Assembly: GCA_934089255.1 (NCBI GenBank)
Contig: CAKOJI010000005.1
Coordinates: 1 to 48,599, forward strand
From: an uncultured Bacilli bacterium
Lineage (GTDB): Bacteria > Bacillota_I > Bacilli_A > RF39 > UBA660
Reading direction: 5' to 3'
DNA: 48,599 nucleotides
Position numbers and translations under genes: made by a program. Below the pieces are notes generated by a model. It ran no database searches. It was not told the DNA's origin and saw only the letters and a list, made by a program, of their open reading frames with translations. This document shows, one piece after another, positions 1-8,116 of the stretch; within the stretch, counting starts at the first letter, position 1; every line of letters starts with the position of its first letter.

Positions 1-37
1 TGATACTAGCTAAAATTTACTCAAATTCTTTTTACTT

Positions 38-52
38 AGTTTTCAAAGATCA
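38..52 (-). promoter_or_regulatory. boxA-like element of a putative rRNA leader
   Basis: Read on the minus strand this is TGATCTTTGAAAACT, very close to the boxA antitermination element (consensus TGTTCTTTGAAAACT) found in the leaders of Firmicutes rRNA operons. A small hairpin (GCACTT at 57-62 with AAGTGC at 68-73) and a good promoter lie just upstream. The rRNA gene itself would start to the left of base 1, so the assignment to an rRNA operon is inferred. Confidence 0.55.
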
Positions 53-79
53 TTCCGCACTTTTCGTAAGTGCATTAAT

Positions 80-108
80 AATATACCAAATTTAACAACA
101 AAATGCAA
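80..108 (-). promoter_or_regulatory. Promoter, probably of an rRNA operon off the left edge
   Basis: On the minus strand the -35 box TTGCAT (108-103) is separated by 17 bases from the -10 box TATATT (85-80). Transcription would run leftwards through the hairpin and boxA-like element and leave the window. No ORF lies between this promoter and base 1, which fits a stable-RNA leader. Confidence 0.55.
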
Positions 109-221
109 GCAAATATTTAAAGTTTTTTTAATTTTATTAAAACAAATTGTTTTTTTATGCATTTTTTTCGGTACATGTATTAGCATACAATAATTATATT
201 CTTTTGTAAATAAAAAGTTGA

Positions 222-257
222 TAAAAATTAAAAAAAACTGAAAATTTGTTTCAGTTT
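222..257 (-). terminator. Intrinsic terminator of the tRNA gene
   Basis: On the minus strand a 9-bp stem (257-249 with 243-235, AAACTGAAA/TTTCAGTTT) with a 5-base loop is followed by a run of T. It starts about 10 bases after the tRNA CCA end and separates the tRNA from the downstream rRNA-type promoter. Confidence 0.7.
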
Positions 258-266
258 AATACAAAA

Positions 267-343
267 TGGTAGTCTGTACGGGTTTCGAACCCGTGAATAC
301 GAGCTTGAGAGGCGCGCGTGTTAAGCCACTTCACCAACAGACC
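267..343 (-). tRNA. tRNA-Glu (anticodon CTC), CCA encoded
   Basis: The minus strand folds as a 77-base class I tRNA. It has a 7-bp acceptor stem closed by a G-U pair, a 3-bp D stem with GG in the loop, the T arm ACGGG-TTCGAAA-CCCGT, discriminator A and an encoded CCA. The anticodon loop reads CTCTCAA, giving anticodon CTC for GAG codons. The 5' part (GGTCTGTTGGTGAAGTGG) resembles Bacillota tRNA-Glu. Odd point: the anticodon stem CGCGC/GCTCG has one C-U mismatch in its middle pair (29-41). A 9-bp hairpin (345-353 with 363-371) abuts the 5' end and may guide processing. Confidence 0.8.
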
Positions 344-370
344 GTTATAAATGCCAATAAGACATTTATA

Positions 371-399
371 ATTTTATCATATATTTTTATTTCCTACAA
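371..399 (-). promoter_or_regulatory. Promoter of tRNA-Glu
   Basis: On the minus strand TTGTAG (399-394), a 17-base spacer and TAAAAT (376-371, preceded by TGA) lie about 30 bases upstream of the tRNA 5' end. The tRNA therefore probably has its own transcript and does not depend on read-through from yukD. Confidence 0.5.
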
Positions 400-416
400 T
401 ATCTAATATTTCCAAT

Positions 417-671
417 TTAAACTAAAATCAACGTGGTACCATTTTCTATGTCAGTTTCATAAATGAAACTGTTTAAATCATATTTTTCACCAGTATCTCT
501 ATTATATAAGTATAAATTGTATTTCTCTAATAAATTATTATTAGTTAAATTTATCAATATTTTATTTATAATTATTATACTTTCTGCAATAGTTAAATTT
601 TTGGATATATCAATATTATATTCTTCGTAAAGATTTGGAACTATAAGTTCAATATTATATTCTTTATTCAT
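417..671 (-). CDS. yukD: YukD/EsaB-like ubiquitin-fold T7SS protein
   Basis: This 84-residue protein follows the EssC ATPase directly and has the size and pattern of YukD/EsaB, the small ubiquitin-like accessory component of Firmicutes type VII secretion. An IELIVPN strand opens the protein, a helix with TIAESI follows, a YNLYLYNRDTG segment sits in the second half, and it ends in a hydrophobic ENGTTLILV strand. A longer reading starts at 683 (MRKKM), but GAGGAAG sits exactly between the two ATGs at good spacing, so I chose the second ATG. This start overlaps the essC stop by 8 bases (ATGAATAA), which suggests translational coupling. It is the last gene of the T7SS operon. The family call rests on position and fold pattern, as YukD proteins diverge strongly. 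Confidence 0.8.
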   Translation of the reverse strand: MNKEYNIELIVPNLYEEYNIDISKNLTIAESIIIINKILINLTNNNLLEKYNLYLYNRDTGEKYDLNSFIYETDIENGTTLILV

Positions 672-3600
672 TTTCTTCCTCACTATAATTTATTAATTTA
701 ACTTTATATATATTACTATTTTCAATTACAAAGCCAAATTCATTTGTTGTAGGATTTCTATATTCTCTAGGTATACGATTAATTTTTATACACATTTGAT
801 CGTATATACCGTTTCCTATCCAAATTCCTTGCATATTATTAATATTACTTCTGTAGAATTCTTCAAACTCTAATTTTTTTATGTTAGTTGATGTATCTAC
901 TATAAGCGAACAAAATGATTCGCTTGAATTTATCTTTTTTAAGATGTTACTAAATTTTTGTTTTTCTTTTAGATCAAATTCACTATATATATCATTTAAG
1001 CCTATAAATATTATATAATTTTTTTCTAAAGTTTTATTCAGTGCTAAGACGTCATCTAATTGTGATAAATATTTTATATAATTATTATTTATTATTTGGC
1101 TTTTATTGTCAAAGATTTCTATCTTTTTATACGAACTAAAAATAAATATTTTATTATTTGAAAAACTATAAATATTTTTTTCTAAATCTTTATAAAATTT
1201 TATCAATGGTTCAAATTCTAAACTAGTTATTATTGATATTTTTTCTTTTTTAAAATTATAATTTATAATATTTAGTGTGTTTTCATCTATTCCAATTGGA
1301 AGTGTATAATTGTTTTGTAGATAAGGTTTTATTAAATCGTACGTTACTTTTTCTGGTAAAGTTGGAATTCTAAAAGCTTTATTCTTGTAAATACCACATA
1401 AATATTTGCATAAATTTTCTATTGATGTCTTATTGTCTTGTTCACTTGAAATATACGCTGTTTGAAATTCATAAATATTTTCTAGTTTTATTAATCCCCT
1501 ACCATATATGTTTGATGGATATACATTAACTTTGCTCCCTAGCAAACTGTTGTAATCATATTTATCTTTTAAGCATAGTGTAATTATTCTTTTAAAACTT
1601 TGGGTAAGTTTTATTCTTAAATTATTTGTATTATTTGTTGTAACTATAAATATAATTCCATATCTATTACATTCTCTAAAGATTTTAATAAATTCTTCTT
1701 GTATATTATCGTAATTTTCAAATAAATTTTCTAAAACATTAATTTCAACAATTATTATTGGTAATTTTCTATCTGTTTTTCGATTATAATCTATAAAATT
1801 TATAGAAAGATGTGATAATATTTTTTTTCTTTCTTCTATTATTTGCTTTAAATATTTGACTAAATTGTTAATTTTCTCTTTATCGTTTATTAATACAACA
1901 TCTCCAACTTGAGGAGCATTTGCATAGTTTAGAAGTAATTCCGCACCAAAATCTAGTATGTATATGTTAATTTCATCTGGAGAATATCTTTCAATTAAAT
2001 CATATGTTAAGGTTTGTAATATTAATTCTTGTCCACTATCAATTTGACCATAAATTATGGTATTTCCTTCTTTTAATAATTCTAAATTTACTGTTCCTTT
2101 TTCTTGTTTATCAGGTGCATCATATTCTCCAAAAAAGCAGTTGATAGTATCTGTTTTTTTGATGTTATATTTTTGTATTAACTCATTTCTATATATCTTA
2201 CTACCTATTAAAGTTCTCCATAATCCTTTTACAGAAATATTATTTTCTTTTGCATATTCTATAATTCTTTTTACTATATTATTTACTATTTTACCTTGCC
2301 CTATACCAGTTTTTTTATTTATAGAAGAGTTGCTTGCATATATTGTTCCATATTCGTTAATAAAATTTAAAGTCTCGTATGTGTTTTCATTGGTATCTTT
2401 TTTAATATATTCATTTTGAGAATAAGCTGATTGTGCTTTTAAAAATAATTCGTTATATCCTACTTGTATATAAAATCTTCCTGGTTCTTTAATCATAGCA
2501 GCATTTGAATTTTTTAGCATGTCATTTGAATCAGATTTGTCTTGTACTTTTAAACATATTCTAAATCTTGAATTACTCCATATTTGATCATCAACAACGC
2601 CACTTGGTTTTTGTGTAGATAATATTAAATGAATTCCTAATGACCTACCTATTCTTGAAATTGAAATCAATTCTGTTATGAATTCTGGATTTTTAGCTTT
2701 TAATTCTGCAAATTCATCACTTATAATAATTAGATGACTTAATCTTTCTATATCATTATTCATATTATAAAGATGTTCATATTTATATATATCTATATTT
2801 CCTTCATTATATTTTTTACTTACTTCTGCAAATATTTTTTGTCTTCTTTTAATTTCACTTTTTAGTGAAATTAGGCTTCTATTTATTTCATTCTCATCTA
2901 TGTTTGTTATTATACCAACAACATGTGGTAAAACCATTCCAATATTTGAATTATAAAATGTGTTAGCAAGTCCTCCACCTTTATAATCTATCAAAACAAA
3001 TTGTACTTCTTCAGGACTGTAGTTTACTGCTAAAGATAATATATAAGTGATTAATAATTCTGATTTCCCGCTTCCGGTCATTCCAGCTACTAAACCATGA
3101 GGGCCGTGTGAATTTTCATGTAAATTCAAATTGAATATTTGTCCATCTTCATCTATTCCTATTGGAACGCTCAAAGATTTTTCAGTTGTATTATTGTTCC
3201 ATCTTCCAATTATATTTAAAGATTCTATATCTTCGCAATCATACATTTCTAAAAAATCATATTTGGTAGGTAAATTGAATTTTTTTTCAAAAGACTCTAA
3301 ATATGTGTTAGATAAAATTTTATAACATTTTTCAAAATCGTATTTAGTTGCATTAGCTTTAAAATTTATTTCAGTATAATTTTTATTTACATTGGAAATT
3401 AGTTTTCCTTTTCCTTCTTCAATATAAATGAAATTATTACACTCACTTGGTAAATCATCTAATTTTTCTGCACAATATAATACAGTCATATTTAAATTAT
3501 TACTGTTTTTTATTATTTCATTTATTATTGGTGTTTTCTTTGTTTGGATTATATCATCTACGATAATAATATAATTAGTATAATCATTATTTTTTTCACT

Positions 3601-5196
3601 ATTAATTTCTCTTTCATTAAATTCTGTATCTAAATAATTTATAATTTTCCCATACGAAACATCATCACTAGCTATAAATCTTATGCTTTTGTCCTCATTC
3701 CATACATATGGTAACGATAAGTATCCATTCCATTTATTTTTTCTTGTTTTATTAGTTAAAATTACTATTTTTAAATCATCATAATAACATGTAGCAAATG
3801 TTTTAATTAATAAATTATTTAGATAATTATTAACTAACTTACTTTTTCCTATTAATCCAACTACATTATTATTAAAATCGAAAATTATTGGTGCTTCTTT
3901 TATAAAAGCTGTTTCTTCTTTTAATTTTACTAGTTGTATTCTTAATTTATCTCTGTCTATTGTAAAATGTTCTTCTGGAATATTAATTTCTATTTTTGGT
4001 TGAACGTTTCCTGTTCCAAGAGAAAAAGTTAAAAAATCTTCTATTCCTTTTTTTCTTTCCCATAAAGAATTTGTTCTGTTTTCTATTATCTCTTTCGATT
4101 TATTTACATCATAAAAATTGTCAAGTAATATTTGTTTTTGAAAATCAATTTCTTCTAATATTTTTCTTTTTTGTTCATAAATATAATCTTTGTATTCTTC
4201 TATTCTCTTTATTTCTCTTTTACTCTCTCGTCTTTTATTATAAGCATGTGACAAGATTGGATATGCTATCATTGCTAATATCATACATCCTGATACTATT
4301 AAACTTGGCATACTTTCTTCCAAGGTTCTTTCTTTTAAAGTTATTGAATTTATTACGTTTGCTGATGATACAATAGAAGTCATACTCATTAGTAACATAG
4401 GAAGCATTGTATACATAATGGGCATTCTTTCTTTCAATTCTTTAGGACTAGGTGCATCTATTTGAAATCTCTTTACTTCAATTTTTCTCTTTATTTTAGG
4501 AGTGCGCTTAAAATAGTTTTCTTCCAAAGATAAATTATTATTTTTTTTTATAAGATTTTCATAATTTATTTTTTTATTTTCTATAATTTCACTTGTATTA
4601 TAATTTGCAGTAACTTTATCTGAACTATAGAATATTATTACCATAGAATTTATTAAAGTAAAGTAAAAGCCATCATAAAACACTAAGTCTCCATTTTTAA
4701 TATTTTGATTACTATATGCATCATTGTTAATGTATATTTGTGAGATTAATTCCTTAGTTTCTAATGTAAATTCATTATTAACGTTTTTAGTTAATTTTAT
4801 TTCTGCTTCTTGATTTTCTTCATTTAATAATTTTAAATTGCTATCCACAAAATATTTTCCTGCTATAACTAGACTGTCGGTTTTGTAATTATAATATTTT
4901 GGTACATTGTCTATTTCAATGAATGAGTAGATAATTATTTTTTCATCTTGTTCTATATTGTAAATATAAATTTTGTCTGTTTTGTTTAGTATTTTCTTAT
5001 CTAAAAATGAGTTAGTAATATCGGGTGTTTCTAATATTTTATATTTCTTATTAGATGTTAATATGTAATTATTATTTTCATACTGTATACTGATTGTTTC
5101 ATGACCATTGTATGTTTTTAATTTTAAATTTAATAATTCGTTTTTATTTATATTAATAACATTTATATTATTCTTATCAGCAATAAATATTTTCAT
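664..5196 (-). CDS. essC: EssC/YukB-type T7SS FtsK/SpoIIIE ATPase
   Basis: This 1510-residue membrane ATPase is the motor of type VIIb secretion and recognises WXG100 substrates. The N-terminal ~200 residues should form the two FHA-like domains of the family. Two membrane segments follow at about 261-280 and 296-317, then a helical linker. The first complete FtsK-type ATPase domain has Walker A GMTGSGKSE near 705-713 and Walker B LIIISDEFAE near 822-831. The second P-loop position (IYGQIDSGQE, near 1048-1057) lacks the Lys-Ser/Thr pair, and the third (ISIITSLEFE, near 1320) is also degenerate, so only one ATPase centre looks active. Length is normal for EssC (about 1480-1500). AAAGGAG precedes the ATG and a TTGTTT-17-TATAAT promoter lies 27 bases upstream. 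No essA, essB or esaA neighbours were found. Confidence 0.95.
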   Translation of the reverse strand: MKIFIADKNNINVININKNELLNLKLKTYNGHETISIQYENNNYILTSNKKYKILETPDITNSFLDKKILNKTDKIYIYNIEQDEKIIIYSFIEIDNVPKYYNYKTDSLVIAGKYFVDSNLKLLNEENQEAEIKLTKNVNNEFTLETKELISQIYINNDAYSNQNIKNGDLVFYDGFYFTLINSMVIIFYSSDKVTANYNTSEIIENKKINYENLIKKNNNLSLEENYFKRTPKIKRKIEVKRFQIDAPSPKELKERMPIMYTMLPMLLMSMTSIVSSANVINSITLKERTLEESMPSLIVSGCMILAMIAYPILSHAYNKRRESKREIKRIEEYKDYIYEQKRKILEEIDFQKQILLDNFYDVNKSKEIIENRTNSLWERKKGIEDFLTFSLGTGNVQPKIEINIPEEHFTIDRDKLRIQLVKLKEETAFIKEAPIIFDFNNNVVGLIGKSKLVNNYLNNLLIKTFATCYYDDLKIVILTNKTRKNKWNGYLSLPYVWNEDKSIRFIASDDVSYGKIINYLDTEFNEREINSEKNNDYTNYIIIVDDIIQTKKTPIINEIIKNSNNLNMTVLYCAEKLDDLPSECNNFIYIEEGKGKLISNVNKNYTEINFKANATKYDFEKCYKILSNTYLESFEKKFNLPTKYDFLEMYDCEDIESLNIIGRWNNNTTEKSLSVPIGIDEDGQIFNLNLHENSHGPHGLVAGMTGSGKSELLITYILSLAVNYSPEEVQFVLIDYKGGGLANTFYNSNIGMVLPHVVGIITNIDENEINRSLISLKSEIKRRQKIFAEVSKKYNEGNIDIYKYEHLYNMNNDIERLSHLIIISDEFAELKAKNPEFITELISISRIGRSLGIHLILSTQKPSGVVDDQIWSNSRFRICLKVQDKSDSNDMLKNSNAAMIKEPGRFYIQVGYNELFLKAQSAYSQNEYIKKDTNENTYETLNFINEYGTIYASNSSINKKTGIGQGKIVNNIVKRIIEYAKENNISVKGLWRTLIGSKIYRNELIQKYNIKKTDTINCFFGEYDAPDKQEKGTVNLELLKEGNTIIYGQIDSGQELILQTLTYDLIERYSPDEINIYILDFGAELLLNYANAPQVGDVVLINDKEKINNLVKYLKQIIEERKKILSHLSINFIDYNRKTDRKLPIIIVEINVLENLFENYDNIQEEFIKIFRECNRYGIIFIVTTNNTNNLRIKLTQSFKRIITLCLKDKYDYNSLLGSKVNVYPSNIYGRGLIKLENIYEFQTAYISSEQDNKTSIENLCKYLCGIYKNKAFRIPTLPEKVTYDLIKPYLQNNYTLPIGIDENTLNIINYNFKKEKISIITSLEFEPLIKFYKDLEKNIYSFSNNKIFIFSSYKKIEIFDNKSQIINNNYIKYLSQLDDVLALNKTLEKNYIIFIGLNDIYSEFDLKEKQKFSNILKKINSSESFCSLIVDTSTNIKKLEFEEFYRSNINNMQGIWIGNGIYDQMCIKINRIPREYRNPTTNEFGFVIENSNIYKVKLINYSEEENE

Positions 5197-5222
5197 ATTT
5201 TAAACACTCCTTTATTATCTAC

Positions 5223-5251
5223 ATTATAACTTAAAATTATATTTAAAACAA
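5223..5251 (-). promoter_or_regulatory. Promoter of essC-yukD
   Basis: On the minus strand TTGTTT (5251-5246), 17 bases, TATAAT (5228-5223). The start point would fall near 5216, giving a short leader with AAAGGAG before the essC ATG. The secretion motor can thus be transcribed separately from its cargo genes. Confidence 0.65.
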
Positions 5252-5289
5252 TCGTAAAATTAAATGTGTTAATTTAAATTTTATTCAAA

Positions 5290-5322
5290 TTAAAAGGAGT
5301 GTATTTTTAACACATTCCCTTT
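5290..5322 (-). terminator. Imperfect terminator-like hairpin before essC
   Basis: AAAGG and GTGT on one arm (5293-5302) pair imperfectly with ACAC and CCTTT on the other (5310-5322). On the minus strand the stem is followed by TTTTAATTT. It lies just after the SleB-type hydrolase gene and shares the string AAAAGGAGTGTA with the hairpin at 7358-7398. Confidence 0.45.
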
Positions 5323-5327
5323 ATACT

Positions 5328-6317
5328 TTATTTATATCTATTTCCGGAACTTGTAATCATGTTGGTACTGTAATTAGTAACCGCATTACCATTAAAAGAT
5401 AAATATTTGTTATTTCTTATACCATTTAAAGCATCGGAAACAGCTGTTTTTACTGCTGCTGGACTTTTTCCATTAAGATATTGAAGGTATCGTTTGTCAA
5501 CTAGTACAGAAAATTGACTTGGAACAAGTTGATCTCTTACGTTCGGTCCAAATTCACTTGACCATTTTTCTGAATCACACCTGTTTAAAATTACACTGGC
5601 TACACCTAGTGCATCATCTGGTGATTTATCAGATTCCGCAGAAACTACTGCGCATAGAAAATCGTAATCAGTTTCATTTAGTTCATATGTTTTATTACCA
5701 GTTGTTACTGTAAAGCCTGTTGCTTGATTTGATTTATAATTTTTAGATTCAGTTTTAGAATTTGACGTCTCCTTATGTTCATCAGATGTTTTATCGCTGT
5801 TCAAAGAACTTGTATTTTGAGTTGTGGTTTGATTTTTTGCTTTGTTTGGTATCTTTATTTTTTCACCAGTATATATTAAATTTGCATTTTTTATATTATT
5901 TGCTTCTTGTAATTCTTTAACACTCACACCTGTTGCAGCTGCTATAGCACTTAATGTATCTCCTTTTTTTACTGTATATTCAGTTGTTTTATTATTTGTA
6001 CTTTCATTAGATGTAAATGAATTGATATCAATTTTTTTTGCGTTACCTTCTTCAACATACTCAATTTTTAGTGAGTTTTGTAAGTCTGTATGGGTATTTG
6101 TAACTTGATCAAATAATGTTACAGTATTAGTTATTTTTTCTTTCATATGGTTTAAATTTGATAAAATACTATTTCTAGCGTCTTCAAAATTAAAATCTGT
6201 AGCAGTTAAATCGTAACCCGTAACGCTTGCAACCGTTTCGTCTACTTCTCCAATTAATGTATTTATCTCTGTTTTTATACTCTCGACTGCTTCACAATCT
6301 AATATAAATTTATTCAT
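5328..6317 (-). CDS. T7SS cargo: KFILDCEA domain, LysM, SleB-type cell wall hydrolase
   Basis: A 329-residue predicted secreted peptidoglycan hydrolase without a Sec signal peptide. Residues 1-88 form a helical domain opening NKFILDCEA and closing with TNTHTDLQNSLKIEY, homologous to the whole small protein at 8117. Residues 113-157 are a LysM domain (YTVKKGDTLSAIA ... GEKIKIP) for wall binding. After a Ser/Thr/Lys/Asn-rich linker, residues 210-329 match the SleB/CwlJ-type hydrolase_2 family: candidate catalytic Glu228 in SAESD, then GVASVILNR and SQFSV. The gene follows the CHAP gene by 15 bases, with AGAGG before the ATG. Export through EssC is inferred from the N-terminal helical domain, the missing signal peptide and the gene order. 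The target could be the producer's own wall or that of competitors. Confidence 0.85.
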   Translation of the reverse strand: MNKFILDCEAVESIKTEINTLIGEVDETVASVTGYDLTATDFNFEDARNSILSNLNHMKEKITNTVTLFDQVTNTHTDLQNSLKIEYVEEGNAKKIDINSFTSNESTNNKTTEYTVKKGDTLSAIAAATGVSVKELQEANNIKNANLIYTGEKIKIPNKAKNQTTTQNTSSLNSDKTSDEHKETSNSKTESKNYKSNQATGFTVTTGNKTYELNETDYDFLCAVVSAESDKSPDDALGVASVILNRCDSEKWSSEFGPNVRDQLVPSQFSVLVDKRYLQYLNGKSPAAVKTAVSDALNGIRNNKYLSFNGNAVTNYSTNMITSSGNRYK

Positions 6318-6332
6318 AAAATTACCTCTTTT

Positions 6333-7274
6333 CTACTTAATACTTGTTTGATGTACCAAACCTACAAATTTACTAGGAACATATCTTCTAATTGTACGTG
6401 TTGCTAATTTGTTTAAAGCATCTGTGCCATTAAATGTTTGTTTATGATAGTGACAAGCACCCTTTGAGTTTGGGTCTCCTGTCATATTCCCCTCTGATAT
6501 TTCTACAGAAATAACTTTTCCATTGCTATCTCTTTTTAAATTTTCAACAACAGCTACATGACCGTATGCTCCATAAGCCCACGATATTGTATCGCCTACT
6601 CTGATATCATTAATGTTTTCTGAAGTTTCATAACCTGCTTTTTTTCCCATACGATAAAAATCTTGTCCATTGCCCATATTTCCAGTTAAAATTTTAGTAC
6701 CGTTTACTTCGGCAATTTCATTAAATCTTCCATATGCGTAACCAGTGCATTGATTTATGTTTCCCGTTCCAGCATTTCCACCTATCGCATACCAATTATC
6801 TTTACCAAACCATTTAGTTGGCGTTCCTTCAGTAGTGATTGGGTTGGTATTTCTTTCGGGAATTTTTATTTCCAATATGGAACTAATTTTTTTTGCATTT
6901 ATTGATTCTAGTAAAGAATTTATTTCTTTTTTTAATTCAGTTAAGTTTGTATTATTCCCGTTAATTTTATTTTGATAATACTTTTTTTCAGAGTCATTTT
7001 CTGTCTTATTCATTTCAATATTAAATCTAATATTTTCTGATTCATATTCTTTGTATTCTTCATATTTTGATATTACTGTTTTAAATTCATCAAACATTCC
7101 TAGCAATTTATTCATTAGTTCATCATTAAAACTCTTGCAAATTGTGTATGCATTATCTCTAGATTTCCCTTCCCATATATTATTATTTCGAATGGATTCT
7201 ATGCTATTGCTGTAATTAGAAAAACATTTTTCTATTATATCTCTGCTATTTTGAATTGTTGACACTGAAATCAT
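6333..7274 (-). CDS. T7SS cargo: WxGxSRDNAY helical domain with CHAP hydrolase
   Basis: A 313-residue protein. The N-terminal ~130 residues are helical with a WXG-like turn, W34-E-G-K-S-R-D-N-A-Y, and a long coiled-coil-like stretch rich in Glu, Lys and Asn. The same domain starts the NlpC/P60 protein at 8476. Residues ~155-313 are a CHAP amidase/endopeptidase domain with C176 in NQCTGYAYGRF, H239 in YGHVAVVE and an acidic or amide third residue in VEISEGN. There is no signal peptide, so T7SS export is inferred. It is the first gene of a cargo transcript with its own promoter (7319-7347), followed 15 bases later by the SleB-type hydrolase gene. GAAGG precedes the ATG. No immunity-like gene is adjacent. 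Confidence 0.85.
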   Translation of the reverse strand: MISVSTIQNSRDIIEKCFSNYSNSIESIRNNNIWEGKSRDNAYTICKSFNDELMNKLLGMFDEFKTVISKYEEYKEYESENIRFNIEMNKTENDSEKKYYQNKINGNNTNLTELKKEINSLLESINAKKISSILEIKIPERNTNPITTEGTPTKWFGKDNWYAIGGNAGTGNINQCTGYAYGRFNEIAEVNGTKILTGNMGNGQDFYRMGKKAGYETSENINDIRVGDTISWAYGAYGHVAVVENLKRDSNGKVISVEISEGNMTGDPNSKGACHYHKQTFNGTDALNKLATRTIRRYVPSKFVGLVHQTSIK

Positions 7275-7318
7275 ATGGCATACCTTCTTTACTTTTTGTA
7301 ATATTTTTTTATAACATA

Positions 7319-7347
7319 ATTATACTGATTAATCTTAAATTATTCAA
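7319..7347 (-). promoter_or_regulatory. Promoter of the CHAP/SleB cargo genes
   Basis: On the minus strand TTGAAT (7347-7342), 17 bases, TATAAT (7324-7319). The start would be near 7312, about 38 bases upstream of the CHAP gene. It follows directly on the hairpin at 7358-7398, so that hairpin and this promoter divide the WXG100 transcript from the cargo transcript. Confidence 0.7.
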
Positions 7348-7357
7348 TATTATATTA

Positions 7358-7398
7358 AAAGGAGTGTAAATCTAAAATTTGCAGATTTACTCTCCTTT
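7358..7398 (-). terminator. Strong hairpin/terminator after the WXG100 pair
   Basis: A stem of 15 pairs with one mismatch (7358-7373 with 7383-7398) and a 9-base loop. On the minus strand it is followed by AATATAATA, which is only partly U-rich. On the plus strand a T7 run follows at 7401-7407. Both flanking genes are on the minus strand, so it probably ends or attenuates the WXG100 transcript and may protect its 3' end. Confidence 0.6.
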
Positions 7399-7416
7399 AA
7401 TTTTTTTGTTGTTCGT

Positions 7417-7713
7417 TTAATTATTTTGAATTAAATCCGATACATCTTTATCTGTAGCTTTGTTTTTAGCTGTCATTTCATAAATGTAATTTTTCATTTT
7501 AATGACCTTTGCATAAAAATCTTCATATAATTGTCTTTTTTCTTGATAACTGCCATTTGAAACATCTGCTCCTGAACTTTGCCATGCATCACCATATAAA
7601 CGACTCATATTGTTATCTATTTCGTTGAAAACTGACATAAATTTATCAGCAATTGTTTTAATCTCGTCAGCTAATGCTGACGCTTTATCATAATCTTTAA
7701 TTTCAAACATCAT
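7417..7713 (-). CDS. WXG100-like T7SS protein (WQS variant)
   Basis: A 98-residue all-helical protein of ESAT-6/WXG100 size. The central turn reads DAWQSSGADV (W44), so the usual WxG glycine is replaced by Ser. The C-terminal tail TDKDVSDLI resembles TDKNVSNNI of the protein at 9474, and the two are probably paralogues of one subtype. AAGGAGG lies before the ATG, with a second ATG directly after it. The gene follows the other WXG100 gene by 14 bases and is followed by a strong hairpin. WXG100 proteins are secreted as helical-hairpin dimers. Here a heterodimer with the 7728 product is plausible from the pairing. Confidence 0.8.
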   Translation of the reverse strand: MMFEIKDYDKASALADEIKTIADKFMSVFNEIDNNMSRLYGDAWQSSGADVSNGSYQEKRQLYEDFYAKVIKMKNYIYEMTAKNKATDKDVSDLIQNN

Positions 7714-7727
7714 ACTTGGTTTCCTCC

Positions 7728-8030
7728 TTAATTAAATAAATTTTTAGCTTGTGAAGCATTTTCTTCTTCAGTTGATGCAAATCTTTTTGAACCTTCAACT
7801 ATTGTTTCTCCCAATATTGTTAAGATACTTTTAAATTCTCTTAGATTAGTAATCTGCTTTTCAACTTCTGTATTAAACGTACTTGCTGCCTCACCATTCC
7901 AAATAGTCATTAGTTCACTTACTTTTGATTGTAAGTTACCTATTTCGTTATCAAATTCTTCTGCATTAGTAATTGTATTGTTTCCTTGAGTACGAAAATC
8001 ATCACTATCCACATGTAATCCTGACATCAT
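7728..8030 (-). CDS. WXG100 (EsxA/YukE-like) T7SS protein
   Basis: A 100-residue protein with a canonical helix-WXG-helix layout: W44-N-G in MTIWNGEAAS. Its second helix ends RFASTEEE, where F takes the place of the usual Tyr of the YxxxD/E secretion signal. It starts with two ATGs behind a strong AGGAGG, and an extended -10 promoter (8055-8063) sits close upstream. Strong promoter and ribosome sites suggest high expression, as expected for an abundant secreted WXG100 protein that activates EssC. It pairs with the WXG-like gene 14 bases downstream. Confidence 0.85.
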   Translation of the reverse strand: MMSGLHVDSDDFRTQGNNTITNAEEFDNEIGNLQSKVSELMTIWNGEAASTFNTEVEKQITNLREFKSILTILGETIVEGSKRFASTEEENASQAKNLFN

Positions 8031-8054
8031 ACTTATTCCTCCTATCTTTATTTA

Positions 8055-8063
8055 ATTATATCA
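8055..8063 (-). promoter_or_regulatory. Extended -10 promoter of the WXG100 pair
   Basis: On the minus strand TGATATAAT (8063-8055) is an extended -10 element, 25 bases upstream of the first ATG of the WXG100 gene. I see no good -35 box at the usual distance. Confidence 0.5.
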
Positions 8064-8116
8064 TTTTTATTTTATTTATAATGTTTTTTCTGTATATTTT
8101 ACTAAAACTTTACACT

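Noticed and set aside
267..343. Reading the tRNA as tRNA-Leu(CAA) or tRNA-Arg(TCT)
   Set aside because: Those frames put the wrong base at position 33 or break the anticodon stem, and the length fits a class I tRNA without the long variable arm of tRNA-Leu.
345..371. Hairpin between yukD and the tRNA as a terminator of the T7SS operon
   Set aside because: On the minus strand the 9-bp stem runs straight into the tRNA without a T run, so it does not look like an intrinsic terminator for yukD.
2057..2419. 120-codon plus-strand ORF inside essC
   Set aside because: It lies antisense within an intact essC, has no ribosome site, and its hydrophobic Phe/Leu/Ser-rich translation is what AT-rich antisense DNA gives.
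3996..4376. 126-codon plus-strand ORF opposite the EssC membrane region
   Set aside because: Antisense shadow of essC with long Phe/Leu runs, no ribosome site and no promoter.
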